From assembly GCF_037543845.1 (NCBI RefSeq), contig NZ_JBBIFX010000001.1, positions 372,001-436,000 on the forward strand: a stretch of 64,000 nt of DNA. Reading direction: 5' to 3'. Source of the stretch: Gymnodinialimonas ulvae. Its GTDB lineage: Bacteria; Pseudomonadota; Alphaproteobacteria; Rhodobacterales; Rhodobacteraceae. Made by a program: the position numbers and the translations under genes. This document shows positions 8,872-17,770 of this stretch, in pieces. How positions within the stretch are numbered: position 1 is the first letter of the stretch; each line of letters opens with the position of its first letter. The notes below the pieces were generated by a model. That model did not search any database, was not told where the DNA came from, and saw only the letters and a list, made by a program, of their open reading frames with translations.

Positions 8872-9291
8872 TCAGGACCGAGGGATGTCGAAGCCTTCGG
8901 GCGCGAGGGTGAAGCCTTCGAAGCGGAACCCGGGCGAGACGGTGCAGGACACAAGCGTGAACGCGCCGGTGCTGCGCGCGGCTTGCCAATGGCCTTGCGG
9001 TACGATCAATTGCGGCGCGCCCCGGTGCAGGTCCGGCGTCAGCAGGTGGTCTCGTGCCGGGCCCGCGTCCTCTGCCGCCATCGACAGGAACAGCGGCGCA
9101 CCGGCGTGGTAGAGCCAGATTTCCGTTGCATCGACCTTGTGCCAGTGGCTGGCCTCCCCGGCTTTCAGCAGGAAGTAGATGCAGGTTCCGGTCGGGCGGC
9201 CCTCCGTTTCGGCCACCCAGGTCTGGCGATAATGTCCGCCCTCGGGATGCGGGTTCAGATCGAGCGTTGCGATGATCTCATCGGCGGTCAT
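8872..9291 (-). CDS. DUF985 / cupin_5 family protein
   Basis: The 139-residue product is a single-domain cupin of the DUF985 family: LNPHPEGGHYRQTW near residues 12-25, CIYFLLKAGEASHWHKVDATEIW near 37-59 with two His that are likely metal or ligand contacts, and VPQGHWQAAR near 97-106. The fold is a small beta-barrel; members are annotated as cupins of unknown function, some compared with sugar epimerases. It overlaps the upstream histidine-kinase gene by 4 nt (ATGA), so the two are translated together. No substrate can be assigned. Confidence 0.88.
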   Translation of the reverse strand: MTADEIIATLDLNPHPEGGHYRQTWVAETEGRPTGTCIYFLLKAGEASHWHKVDATEIWLYHAGAPLFLSMAAEDAGPARDHLLTPDLHRGAPQLIVPQGHWQAARSTGAFTLVSCTVSPGFRFEGFTLAPEGFDIPRS

Positions 9292-10649
9292 TGAAGTCTG
9301 TGTCCTTCGCTTTGGTGTTGCTGCGGCGCGGCAGCGGCGGGAGCGGCGCGTTTGTGCAGTGGGACATGCATCGCGATGGTCGTGCCATCGGCACCGGTGT
9401 CGAGGGAAATCCGGCCACCGGATTGTTCGGCAAATCCCTTGACCATCGGCAGGCCAAGCCCCGATCCCGCCCCCACGGGTTTGGTGGTGAAGAACGGCTC
9501 GAACGCGCGCTCCAAGACCTCGGGCGACATGCCCGGCCCGGTGTCGGACACCGCCACGCGGACATGCGGACCTTGGGTATCGTCGCGCTCGGCGGCTGCG
9601 CCGGGGCAGAGGCGGACCGACACGACAATCTTGCCGCGCCCGTCCATCGCATCGCGCGCGTTCAGCACAAGGTTGAGCAGCGCCGAGTTGAACCGCGCGG
9701 GGTCCAGTTGCGCAAAGACCAGGCCCGCCGGCGTTTCCTCGCGGATCGTGATCGTCTCGGGCAGGACGCGTTGGGCCATCACCATGATGTCCGACACCGC
9801 GGCACCAATCTCGAACTCCTCCGTTGTCAGGGGCGCCCGCCGCGCGAAGACCAGAAGTTGCGACACGAGGCCCGTCGCCCGGTCCACCGCGCGGCTGGCC
9901 TCTGCGATGACCTCGGTCCGCTGACGGTCGTTCTGCATTTCGGAATAGAGGTCGAGGTTGCCCCGGATCACCGTCAGCAAGTTGTTGAAATCATGCGCAA
10001 TGCCGCCTGACAGGCGCCCCATGGCCTCCATCTTCTGCGTCTCAACGCCCCGCGCCATCGCATCGCGCAACATGCGCCGGTGCTGTCGCGTGGTGGCCAG
10101 CGCCATCGTGTAATAGCCGATGAACGCCCCGGCGATGATTACCATGACCACTTGTGCTGCCACCCCCTCGGTCTGCGGCACGTAGGTTGCTAGCCCCACG
10201 ATGAGGGCCAGCCATCCCATCGCGAGGTCGGCATGAAACACGAAGGTCGGGGGCTCGTCCCGCCAGACATTGAATACCGATAGGGCCCCAATCGCCAACA
10301 CCCCGCAAAACACCAGTGTGTTGTCACCCGTTGTCAGCAGGTAGATCGGCATCCAGGCGAACGCTATCGCCGTCAGGTGGAACAGCACCGCCGCGATGTG
10401 ATGCTGTCGCGCCGTGGGCGGACGCTCCGCCCGTCGCAGATACATGCCGAGAATCGATTGAAACAGGAAATAGCCAAGCATCCAAACGATGCCATAAAGC
10501 ATCCCGCTATAGGCCCAGAGGCCCACCCCCGCACTCGCAATCGCGCAGTAGCGCAGCACCAGTTCGGATGGCCGCCCGAATTCGGACTTCCACAGCCGAT
10601 CAAGATCATCCGGTTGCCGGTCGGGAAGAAAGTATTGGAGGGTACGCAT
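9288..10649 (-). CDS. Orphan membrane sensor histidine kinase
   Basis: This 453-residue hybrid-free kinase has an N-terminal membrane region of about five hydrophobic segments (residues 30-185), then a HisKA phospho-acceptor helix with MGRLSGGIAHDFNNLL near 212-227. The HATPase_c domain carries the N box (LLNLVLNARDAMDG), G1 box (DTGPGMSP), F box (FEPFFTTK) and G2 box (GSGLGLPMV). The C-terminus is Ala/Gln-rich. No PAS, HAMP or receiver domain is seen, and no response regulator lies nearby. It is coupled to the DUF985 cupin by an ATGA overlap. The signal is unknown; the membrane domain probably senses or anchors. Confidence 0.93.
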   Translation of the reverse strand: MRTLQYFLPDRQPDDLDRLWKSEFGRPSELVLRYCAIASAGVGLWAYSGMLYGIVWMLGYFLFQSILGMYLRRAERPPTARQHHIAAVLFHLTAIAFAWMPIYLLTTGDNTLVFCGVLAIGALSVFNVWRDEPPTFVFHADLAMGWLALIVGLATYVPQTEGVAAQVVMVIIAGAFIGYYTMALATTRQHRRMLRDAMARGVETQKMEAMGRLSGGIAHDFNNLLTVIRGNLDLYSEMQNDRQRTEVIAEASRAVDRATGLVSQLLVFARRAPLTTEEFEIGAAVSDIMVMAQRVLPETITIREETPAGLVFAQLDPARFNSALLNLVLNARDAMDGRGKIVVSVRLCPGAAAERDDTQGPHVRVAVSDTGPGMSPEVLERAFEPFFTTKPVGAGSGLGLPMVKGFAEQSGGRISLDTGADGTTIAMHVPLHKRAAPAAAAPQQHQSEGHRLQ

Positions 10650-10720
10650 CCGCTTTGGCAGGCCGGGGTGTTATCGGTGTTGCCTGGAAGCTTACCCTCA
10701 AAACATCCGATTTTGTTACT

Positions 10721-10742
10721 AAAATTGCACCCCTGCGTGCAA
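10721..10742 (-). terminator. Rho-independent terminator of eno
   Basis: Just after the eno stop codon, the minus strand reads TTGCAC-GCAGGG-GTGCAA followed by TTTT. This is a 6-bp stem, 6-nt loop and short U tract. It starts 5 nt beyond the stop (eno ends at 10748) and separates eno from the histidine-kinase gene. Confidence 0.6.
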
Positions 10743-10747
10743 CCGCC

Positions 10748-12022
10748 CTACCGCAGGATCGACTTGCCCGCATAGACGGCGGTCTCGTCGAGCTGCTCTT
10801 CGATGCGGATCAACTGGTTGTACTTCGCCAACCGGTCCGAGCGCGCCAGCGATCCGGTCTTGATTTGCCCGCAATTCGTGGCCACAGCCAGATCCGCAAT
10901 CGTGGCATCCTCGGTCTCGCCCGAGCGGTGCGACATCACGCAGGTCATGCGCGCGCGCTGCGCCATCGACACCGCCGAAAGCGTCTCGGTCAGGGTGCCG
11001 ATCTGGTTCACCTTCACCAGAAGCGAATTGCCCGCCCCGCGCGCGATCCCGTCGGCGAGGCGCTCGGGGTTGGTTACGAACAGGTCGTCGCCCACAAGCT
11101 GCACCTTGTCGCCTAACGCTTCGGTCAATGCGATCCAGCCGTCCCAATCATCCTCGCCCATGCCGTCTTCGATGGACAGGATCGGATAATCGTTTACCAG
11201 CGCCTGCAGATACGCGACATTTTCGTCGGACGAGAGCGATTTGCCTTCGCCCGCCAATTCGTACTTGCCGTTCTTGTAATATTCGGTCGCCGCGCAATCG
11301 AGGGCCAGCATCATGTCATCACCGGGCGTGTAGCCGGCCTTTTCGATAGACTTCAGCACGAAATCCAACGCATCTCGCGTGCTCGAAAGGTTGGGGGCAA
11401 ACCCGCCCTCGTCGCCGATGCCAGTGGAAAGCCCCGCCGCCGACAATTCGCCCTTGAGCGTGTGGAAGACCTCCGCGCCCATGCGCACCGCCTCGGCAAT
11501 CGAGGTGGCGGAAACGGGCATGATCATGAATTCCTGAATGTCGATCGGGTTGTCGGCATGCTCTCCGCCGTTGATGATGTTCATCATCGGCACCGGCAGA
11601 ACATGGGCCTGCGTGCCGCCCACATAGCGATACAGCGGCTGCGCGGTGAACTCGGCGGCGGCTTTCGCATTGGCGAGGCTCACGCCAAGGATTGCATTGG
11701 CGCCGAGGCGGCCCTTGTTGTCGGTCCCGTCCAGCTCGCACATGGCCGTGTCGATGGCCACCTGTTCGGTCGCGTCGAAGCCCACCAGCGCATCGGCAAT
11801 CTCGCCGTTGACCGCGGCCACGGCCTCCAGCACGCCCTTGCCCTTGTAGCGCCCCGTGTCGCCGTCGCGCTTTTCGACCGCCTCATAGGCCCCGGTAGAG
11901 GCCCCCGAGGGCACAGCCGCGCGGCCCATCGTGCCGTCTTCCAGAAGCACGTCGACTTCAACGGTCGGGTTGCCGCGGCTGTCGAGGATTTCGCGCGCGT
12001 GAATGTCGATGATAAGGCTCAT
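10748..12022 (-). CDS. eno: Enolase
   Basis: Enolase converts 2-phosphoglycerate to phosphoenolpyruvate in glycolysis and is often part of the RNA degradosome. The 424-residue product begins MSLIIDIHAREILDSRGNPT and shows the signature SHRSGETEDATIADLAV near 365-381 and the metal-ligand loop LSIEDGMGEDDWDGW. ATG 12022 is chosen although the frame extends upstream to 12118: GGAGAG lies 8 nt before it and this is the conserved N-terminus. A short hairpin with a U tract follows the stop. It is monocistronic as far as can be seen. Confidence 0.98.
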   Translation of the reverse strand: MSLIIDIHAREILDSRGNPTVEVDVLLEDGTMGRAAVPSGASTGAYEAVEKRDGDTGRYKGKGVLEAVAAVNGEIADALVGFDATEQVAIDTAMCELDGTDNKGRLGANAILGVSLANAKAAAEFTAQPLYRYVGGTQAHVLPVPMMNIINGGEHADNPIDIQEFMIMPVSATSIAEAVRMGAEVFHTLKGELSAAGLSTGIGDEGGFAPNLSSTRDALDFVLKSIEKAGYTPGDDMMLALDCAATEYYKNGKYELAGEGKSLSSDENVAYLQALVNDYPILSIEDGMGEDDWDGWIALTEALGDKVQLVGDDLFVTNPERLADGIARGAGNSLLVKVNQIGTLTETLSAVSMAQRARMTCVMSHRSGETEDATIADLAVATNCGQIKTGSLARSDRLAKYNQLIRIEEQLDETAVYAGKSILR

Positions 12023-12143
12023 GGAATGGCTCTCCGTGCCGGATTTTTGCGATGTTGCGGGCGCTATAACACCGCCAATGGGGGCACGAACACCCTTTGT
12101 TTGCGCCGTTTTGCGCAAACGTTAGCGGTAACATGCCGCAGGG

Positions 12144-13004
12144 TCAGGTGGTGACAATCCGCTCTCGCCAGAGCGTGTAGAGCCCCGTCGCGATCACGAT
12201 CCCGGCCCCCACAAGCGTCCAGGCGTCGGGTCGCTCGCCGAAGACCAGCACCGCAAGGACCAACGCGAAGACCAGGCGCGTGTAGCGAAACGGCGTGACA
12301 ACGGCGATCTCGCCGATGCGCATCGCCGCCGTGATGGCCAGATTGCCCACCATCGCGCAAACCAGTGCTCCGCCGAGGATAAAGGTCATCTGCCGATCCG
12401 GCATCACCGCCGCCTCGCCCAGGGCAAACAGCAAAAGGCCCGCAAGCCCCGCCGCGACCGAGCCCCATAGCGCCAGAACCGTGGTGGGCACGGCATTCGG
12501 GATCAACCGCGTCGACAGATCGCGCCCGACAAGGCCAAAGGTCGCGCCGACGGCCCAAAGCGTCTCGGGCCGGAACCCCTCCATGCCCGGGCGCACGATG
12601 ATAAGCACGCCGATCAACCCGATCAGGATCGCCACCAACCGTCGCCAGCCGACCGCCATGCCCAGAAACACCGCCGCACCAAGCGTCACCAGAAGGGGAT
12701 TGGCCTGGATGATTGCGGACAACAGGGACAATTCGATGCTCGACAGGGCCATCACAAAGCAGAAGGTGCCGAAGGCCTCGGAAAGGATGCGGATCGCAAA
12801 GGGCAGGCTGGCCAGTGCTGGATCAAACAGGCGCGCGCCCGCCAGCTTGGCCCAAACCGCCAGGATCAGCGCGCCGCCCAGGCCGAAGATCGAAATCACC
12901 TGCCCCACGGGCATCGCGCCGAGCGTCAGCTTGATGAACGTGTCCGACAGCGCAAAGCCCAACATGGCCAGCGTCATCCAGCCCATGCCCTTGAGGTTGT
13001 CCAT
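12144..13004 (-). CDS. EamA-family DMT transporter
   Basis: The 286-residue protein has ten predicted membrane segments in two EamA repeats, the layout of drug/metabolite-superfamily exporters. Clear hydrophobic stretches include GWMTLAMLGFALSDTFIKLT at the N-terminus, LLSAIIQANPLLVTLGAAVF and the C-terminal TRLVFALVLAVLVFGERPDAW, with the typical FGE(R/x)PD motif near the last helices. Substrate is unknown. The start ATG 13004 gives a sensible N-in terminus; the open frame further upstream is not conserved-looking and runs into the intergenic palindrome. Confidence 0.9.
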   Translation of the reverse strand: MDNLKGMGWMTLAMLGFALSDTFIKLTLGAMPVGQVISIFGLGGALILAVWAKLAGARLFDPALASLPFAIRILSEAFGTFCFVMALSSIELSLLSAIIQANPLLVTLGAAVFLGMAVGWRRLVAILIGLIGVLIIVRPGMEGFRPETLWAVGATFGLVGRDLSTRLIPNAVPTTVLALWGSVAAGLAGLLLFALGEAAVMPDRQMTFILGGALVCAMVGNLAITAAMRIGEIAVVTPFRYTRLVFALVLAVLVFGERPDAWTLVGAGIVIATGLYTLWRERIVTT

Positions 13005-13122
13005 CCGCGCCCGGCTCCCTGTCTGCCCGCCCAAATCTGCGACTGCCCGCGCCCGACCCCTAGGCCGATCGCGCACACCGCAACAGCCCAAAAGCGCGCA
13101 CGCGCCCCATTCATCTTGCCAA

Positions 13123-13265
13123 GGCACTTTCGGAAAATGGAGTGCCGGAAAAACCCTGCCGAACAAGTGTTCTCTCGGGATCTTTCCGGCGAGTCCTCTT
13201 TGTGTTTCCGACAAGTGCCCCAAAAAACCTCGGGGAAGCGCCCTTGGGCGCTGGGGCAGAGCCCC
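13123..13265. repeat. Long imperfect palindrome plus GC hairpins (REP-like element)
   Basis: Between the Fur-family gene and the EamA gene lies a nested inverted repeat. The outer arms GGCACTTTCGGAAA (13123-13136) and TTTCCGACAAGTGCC (13205-13219) differ by one indel. The inner arms GCCGGAAA (13144-13151) and TTTCCGGC (13183-13190) are perfect. Two GC hairpins follow at once: GCGCCC/GGGCGC (13238-13251) and GGGGC/GCCCC (13253-13265). The 418-bp gap (13005-13422) has no supported gene. The reverse complement of its end shares a CTGCCCC...CCCCGAGGT core with positions 33354-33395, suggesting a dispersed family repeat. Confidence 0.55.
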
Positions 13266-13386
13266 CAAAACTTGACTAAAAAATTGCGCAGCCCCGTTTC
13301 AGGCGACGCACGCGTCCGGTCTTTGGAACCGTTAAGAGAAAGTAAACAAAAACGGCTTATGCGTTTTGAAACAGTGACTTGACTGC

Positions 13387-13406
13387 CGGTTGCAACCTTG
13401 CAACCG
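13387..13406 (-). terminator. Possible terminator hairpin after the Fur-family gene
   Basis: A perfect 9-bp inverted repeat, CGGTTGCAA-CC-TTGCAACCG, lies 17 bp past the stop of the Fur-family gene. No U tract follows on the minus strand, so it may be a weak or Rho-assisted terminator, an mRNA-end stabiliser, or a protein site. Confidence 0.35.
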
Positions 13407-13422
13407 AGGCGGTTTTCCGGTT

Positions 13423-13836
13423 TCAGCCCTTCTTCATCGGCACGCCGTAAAGCTCCAAGCGATGCCCCTTGAGCCGATACCCCAGCTTCTCGGCGATCTT
13501 TTCCTGCAACGCCTCGATCTCGGGGTCCACGAACTCGATCACCTCGCCCGAATTCATGTCGATCAGGTGGTCATGGTGGTCGCGCTCGGCATCTTCATAC
13601 CGGGCCCGCCCGTCGCCGAATTCGAGCTTCTCCAGAATCCCCGCCTCCTCGAACAGCTTCACGCTGCGATAGACGGTGGCGATGGAGATTTTGGGATCCT
13701 CAGCAACGGCGCGGGCATAGAGCTCTTCGACATCGGGATGGTCGTCCGAGCCTTCCAGAACCCGCGCAATCACGCGGCGCTGTTCGGTCATGCGCAGCCC
13801 CTTGCGGGCGCAACGCTCTTCAATCGTGTCTTGCAT
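13423..13836 (-). CDS. Fur-family metal-responsive repressor (Fur/Mur type)
   Basis: The 137-residue protein has the Fur layout: a winged helix with MTEQRRVIARVLEGSDDHPD and ISIATVYRSVKLFEEAGI (recognition helix near residues 50-67), then a dimerisation domain with RDHHDHLIDMNSGEVIEF, where His and Glu residues form the regulatory metal site. In alphaproteobacteria this type often acts as Mur (manganese) rather than iron Fur, and the HHH heme motif of Irr is absent. Which metal it senses cannot be settled from sequence. It is preceded by a short intergenic region next to the DUF533 gene on the same strand. Confidence 0.92.
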   Translation of the reverse strand: MQDTIEERCARKGLRMTEQRRVIARVLEGSDDHPDVEELYARAVAEDPKISIATVYRSVKLFEEAGILEKLEFGDGRARYEDAERDHHDHLIDMNSGEVIEFVDPEIEALQEKIAEKLGYRLKGHRLELYGVPMKKG

Positions 13837-13925
13837 GAATGCCCACCCGGATGTTCCTCGCAGGCCGGTGTAGGCGATATTGCGGCCCAGATAAAGATCA
13901 CCCGGGCCGCGTATCCACGTGCCGA

Positions 13926-14690
13926 TCAGAACCTGGCGAGGCGGTCGTGCACCTGCGCGCGCATCGTGCCATCCAGGCCCAGGGCCCCGGCCAGTTCTTC
14001 GGCGAAGCGCTGTTCGGAGGGGCTGTCGATGTCGATGGCCGAAAGCGCCACCGCGTAGATCTGCGCCTTGAGCGCCGGGTGATCGGGCACATCACGCGCA
14101 AAGCCGTCAATATCCATCGGTGCGTTCAATTCCGATTGCACGAACTCCCGCTCGGCCGGGTCCAGATCGCCCAGATGCTTCAACAGGGCGTCGCGTTCCC
14201 CGGCATCGACCCGGCCATCGGCCTTTACCGCCATGATCATCCCGCGCAGCATCAGCGCGGCCATGGCTTCCTCATCCGGGGTCGGTGGATCCGCGGGCTC
14301 GCCGCCGTTCTGGAACGCCTCGTTCAGGCGCCGTCCGAAGTCCGGCTGGCTCCCGGCGTTGCCGCCCGTCAGGCTGGACAGCAAGCCACCCGCCGCGCCG
14401 CCGCCGAGCATCCCCTGCAGACCGCCGAGCGCTCCCGCGCCGCCGCTTCCGCCGCCGCCAAGGCTTTCCAGAAGGCCACCCAAACCGCCGCCAGCGGATC
14501 CGCCGCCGCCCAACAGCTGCCCCAGCCCACCGGAACCGCCGCCCGCCTGCCCCTGCAACGCGTTGAGCAGGCCACCAGCGCCGCCACGGGCACTGCCGCC
14601 GGTTCCGCCACTGCGGTTTGCCAGCGCCTGCGCGCCCTTGGTTGCGGCCACGCCGACGGCCACGGCCGCCAATGTTCTCATCAAGCTCAT
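13926..14690 (-). CDS. DUF533 (YebE/TerB-like) protein with Gly-rich linker
   Basis: The 254-residue product begins with a short hydrophobic segment (MRTLAAVAVGVAATKGAQAL). A long Gly/Ala/Leu-rich low-complexity region fills residues 27-110 with GGGG/GGLG/LLGG repeats. A C-terminal TerB-like helical domain typical of DUF533 follows, with MIMAVKADGRVDAGER near residues 152-167 and a FAEELAGALGLD segment near the end. Members are inner-membrane associated proteins of unknown function. ATG 14690 is preferred to the upstream open frame because it places the hydrophobic segment at the start. Divergent from the second EamA gene. Confidence 0.85.
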   Translation of the reverse strand: MSLMRTLAAVAVGVAATKGAQALANRSGGTGGSARGGAGGLLNALQGQAGGGSGGLGQLLGGGGSAGGGLGGLLESLGGGGSGGAGALGGLQGMLGGGAAGGLLSSLTGGNAGSQPDFGRRLNEAFQNGGEPADPPTPDEEAMAALMLRGMIMAVKADGRVDAGERDALLKHLGDLDPAEREFVQSELNAPMDIDGFARDVPDHPALKAQIYAVALSAIDIDSPSEQRFAEELAGALGLDGTMRAQVHDRLARF

Positions 14691-14836
14691 ACCCAATCCT
14701 CCCAGTTGATCTTGGTGGCGCGGAGCATGGCAGAGTTGCGCCCATCCGCGAAATGTTTCTTTGCGCAAGAATTCCCCCCAGCTTGACACCGCCGGGCCGA
14801 CGCCGCACTGCGACGGTCAGGCGTGGTGGAGGAGAC

Positions 14837-15727
14837 ATGGCGCAGAAACCCCAAATCGATGCCTTCGGCGCGATATCCCTGACGGCGTTTGCGGTTCTGC
14901 TGGCGTTCAATCAGGTGATTATCAAGGTCGTCAACGAGGGGCTGCAGCCGATCTTTTTTGCCGGTCTGCGCTCGCTTGGCGGGGCGATCGTGATCTTCGC
15001 TTGGATGCGGTTGCGCGGCATTGCCCTGACGCTGCCGAAGGGCACCATTGGGCCGGGGCTGTTGATGGGCGTGCTGTTTACGGTGGAATTTGTCTGCCTG
15101 TTCGTGGCGCTGGATCTGACCAGCGTGACGCGGAGTTCGGTGATTTTCTACACGATGCCGATGTGGATGGCGCTGGGGGCGCATTTCTTCATTGAAGGCG
15201 ACCGGTTGACGCCGCTGAAGTCGGTGGGTCTGATCCTCGCGTTCATCGGCGTAGTGGTGGCGCTGACCTTGCGGGGTGACAGCTCCGAGACCTCTTTGCT
15301 GGGCGATCTTCTGGCGCTGATGGGAGCGCTGGGATGGGCGGGGCTGGCGCTTCTGGCGCGGGGGTCAAAGCTGCGCGAGGTGCGCCCGGAGGTGCAATTG
15401 CTCTGGCAATTGGCGATCTCGGCCCCGCTTTTGTTGCTGGCCGCGCTGTTTTTCGGGCCACTTCTGCGGGGCCCGGAGTGGATCCATTGGGCCGGGCTGG
15501 GGTTTCAGATCGTGGTGATCGTCTCGGCCGGGTTCCTGTTCTGGCTCTGGCTGCTATCGATCTATCAGCCAAGCTCGGTCGCGGCGTTCTCGTTCCTGTC
15601 GCCGGTCTTTGGCGTCCTTCTGGGCTGGCTGGTGTTGGGCGAAGAGGTCGGATTTGGCATCGTTTTGGCTCTGCTGCTGGTCTGTGCCGGGCTGGTCCTG
15701 ATCAACCGTCCCGCGCGCGCCGCATAA
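14837..15727 (+). CDS. EamA-family DMT transporter
   Basis: The 296-residue protein has ten hydrophobic segments in two EamA repeats, for example DAFGAISLTAFAVLLAFNQV, FFAGLRSLGGAIVIFAW and FSFLSPVFGVLLGWLVLGEE near the C-terminus. The last motif (SPVFGVLLGWLxLGE) is characteristic of this exporter family. GGAGGAGA sits just before ATG 14837, which decides the start against the longer open frame from 14618. It is not closely similar to the EamA protein at 12144-13004, so it is not a recent duplicate. Substrate unknown. Confidence 0.9.
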   Translation: MAQKPQIDAFGAISLTAFAVLLAFNQVIIKVVNEGLQPIFFAGLRSLGGAIVIFAWMRLRGIALTLPKGTIGPGLLMGVLFTVEFVCLFVALDLTSVTRSSVIFYTMPMWMALGAHFFIEGDRLTPLKSVGLILAFIGVVVALTLRGDSSETSLLGDLLALMGALGWAGLALLARGSKLREVRPEVQLLWQLAISAPLLLLAALFFGPLLRGPEWIHWAGLGFQIVVIVSAGFLFWLWLLSIYQPSSVAAFSFLSPVFGVLLGWLVLGEEVGFGIVLALLLVCAGLVLINRPARAA

Positions 15728-15828
15728 GAAGGGGGTGCGCCGGTCTTGCCGTCGCCCGCTGTGCGCGCCTTTGGCCCGGTGCGCGTGGTATCAGGCCGGG
15801 CGATGCATCTTCAGGGAACAAGGATGGG

Positions 15829-17271
15829 TCAGGTTCCGCAGAAGGTTTGCGTGACGCGCTCGCCCTCGGTCGGGGCCTGTTGCAGGTCCGCGATGTCGGG
15901 GCGGTCGGTGAACGGATCTGCGAGGGCTGAGTTGAGCCTGTGGAAGGGTGTGTAATCGCCCCCGACGGCGGCCTGGATCGCCTCTTCCACGCGGTGGTTG
16001 CGCGCGATCAGGGCCGGGTTTGCGGCCTGCATTGCAATGGCGCGCTCGGTCGCGGGGCGCGTTTCGCGGGTGAGGCGGGTCTGGTACGCCTCCAGCCATG
16101 GCGCGAAGGCGGCGGGTGCGGCGAAGGCGGAGGCGGCGTCTTGCGGCGTGTCGGAGCAAAGCGCCCGGAATGTCCGGGTGAAATCGGCTCCGCCTTGGGC
16201 CATGCGGTTAAGCAGGTCGAAGGCCAGCGCGATATCGTCGTCTTCTGCGGTGGCGAGGCCCAGTTTGGCGCGTAGAACGGCGTGCCATTCCGCATCGAAG
16301 CGCCCGGCAAAGCCGTTCGCCGCGTCGGTAAAGGCCTCGATCGCGGCGTCGCGGTCAGGCATCAGCGGCAGCAAAGACGTGGCCAGTTGTGCCAGGTTCC
16401 AGGCCGCGATCTGCGGTTGGTTTGCATAGGCGTAGCGGCCAAATTGGTCGATCGACGAGAACACCATCTCTGGGTGGTAGGCATCCATGAAGGCGCAGGG
16501 GCCGTAGTCTATGGTCTCACCCGAGAGCGTCATGTTGTCGGTGTTCATCACGCCGTGGATGAAGCCCACGCCCATCCACGCCGCGATCAGGCGCGCTTGC
16601 GCGCCGATCACCGCATCGAGCAGGCCCGCGGGGCCTTCTGCGTCGGGAAAATGGCGCGCGATTGTGTGGTCGAGCAGGGCCTGCAAGGCGTCGGTGTCGC
16701 CGCGTGCGGCAAAGAATTGGAATGTGCCGACGCGGATATGGCTTGCGGCGACGCGGGTGACGATGGCACCGGGCATCCGGCCTTCGCGTAGCACAATCTC
16801 GCCGGTTTCAACGGCAGCCAGCGCGCGGGTGGTGGGGATGCCGAGGGCGGCCATCGCCTCCGATACAATGTATTCGCGCAGGACCGGGCCAAGCCACGCG
16901 CGGCCATCGCCCATGCGCGAATAGGGGGTCTGCCCCGCGCCCTTCAGTTGAATATCGAAGCGACTGCCGTCAGAGATCACGACCTCGCCCAACATCACCG
17001 CGCGGCCATCGCCCAATTGCGCGGACCAGCCGCCGAACTGGTGCCCGGCATAGACCTGCGCCAGCGGCTCCGCCCCGTTGGGGAGGTCATTGCCCGCGAA
17101 CAGTCGGGCCAGCGTGTCATCCTCCTCCGGCAGGGTCAGGCCCAGGTGATCGGCGAGCGGCCGGTTAAGCGCAATCAGCTTGGGCGCGCGCACCGGCGCC
17201 GGGGGCTGGCGGGTAAAGAAGCGTTCGGGCAAGCGGGCGTAGCTGTTGTCGAAGGGGAAGACGGCGGTCAT
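15829..17271 (-). CDS. selO: SelO-type protein adenylyltransferase (UPF0061)
   Basis: SelO is a pseudokinase-fold enzyme that transfers AMP to Ser, Thr or Tyr of target proteins and has been linked to redox stress. The 480-residue protein matches the family: FDNSYARLPERFF at the N-terminus, YAGHQFGGWSAQLGDGRAVMLGE, DIQLKGAGQTPYSRMGDGRAWLGP, MNTDNMTLSGETIDYGPCAF with the metal-binding Asn and Asp, and the C-terminal TQTFCGT. The conserved Cys near the end matches the position of selenocysteine in eukaryotic homologues. It lies tail-to-tail with the EamA gene. Confidence 0.95.
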   Translation of the reverse strand: MTAVFPFDNSYARLPERFFTRQPPAPVRAPKLIALNRPLADHLGLTLPEEDDTLARLFAGNDLPNGAEPLAQVYAGHQFGGWSAQLGDGRAVMLGEVVISDGSRFDIQLKGAGQTPYSRMGDGRAWLGPVLREYIVSEAMAALGIPTTRALAAVETGEIVLREGRMPGAIVTRVAASHIRVGTFQFFAARGDTDALQALLDHTIARHFPDAEGPAGLLDAVIGAQARLIAAWMGVGFIHGVMNTDNMTLSGETIDYGPCAFMDAYHPEMVFSSIDQFGRYAYANQPQIAAWNLAQLATSLLPLMPDRDAAIEAFTDAANGFAGRFDAEWHAVLRAKLGLATAEDDDIALAFDLLNRMAQGGADFTRTFRALCSDTPQDAASAFAAPAAFAPWLEAYQTRLTRETRPATERAIAMQAANPALIARNHRVEEAIQAAVGGDYTPFHRLNSALADPFTDRPDIADLQQAPTEGERVTQTFCGT

Positions 17272-17338
17272 GGGGGCGGCTCCGGGGCGGTTTGGATGGC
17301 ATGTAAGAGCTCTGACCGCGCGGGACCAGTGCGGCGGA

Positions 17339-17770
17339 TCACGGCGAGCGCAGGGTGATCTCGACCCGCAGCGGGACGAGCGCGCCACCGGGGGCCATGG
17401 CCTCGCCGGTGATGACGAAGGTCTCGGGTCCGGCCGCGCCGTTCTGGGTCAGGCGCAAGGTCTCTGTACCGACGGCGAGCGGGGGTTGCGCGTCGCTGCG
17501 CTCAAGGGTGAAAGAGGTCAGTGTCCATGTGTTTTCGGTCTGCTGCAAGGAAAGCGTGAGCTGCGGCGGCAATGGAAAGCCGAGGTGCAATTGCGCGAAA
17601 TGCAGGTGCATTACGTCGCCGTCGCGGCGCAGCATCCGCGGCGCGGGCAGGCTATCATCGGCGGTGAGCGTCACCGTCTGAGCGCCAACGGTCAGGTGCG
17701 CGAGGGCCGGGCCATCAGCGGCTACAGGGGCGGGTAGAAGCGCAAGCGCTGCGGCCAGCCAGCCTTTCAC
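17339..17770 (-). CDS. Small secreted protein of unknown function
   Basis: The 143-residue product starts at a GTG (17768-17770) that overlaps the TGA of the nucleoside-hydrolase gene. It opens with a short signal peptide (VKGWLAAALALLPAPVAADG, cleavage after AAD likely). The rest is beta-rich with alternating hydrophobic residues (ALAHLTVGAQTVTLTAD, LTLSLQQTENTWTLTSFTLE). No catalytic motif is visible and I do not recognise the family. The start choice is supported by the GTGA overlap; the open frame extends further upstream with no good start. Tight coupling suggests a link with nucleoside use or a shared periplasmic context. Confidence 0.6.
   Translation of the reverse strand: MKGWLAAALALLPAPVAADGPALAHLTVGAQTVTLTADDSLPAPRMLRRDGDVMHLHFAQLHLGFPLPPQLTLSLQQTENTWTLTSFTLERSDAQPPLAVGTETLRLTQNGAAGPETFVITGEAMAPGGALVPLRVEITLRSP

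Noticed and set aside
14369..14611. Gly/Ala-rich repeats suggestive of a PE-PGRS-like or structural repeat protein
   Set aside because: This is the low-complexity linker of the DUF533 protein and needs no separate feature.
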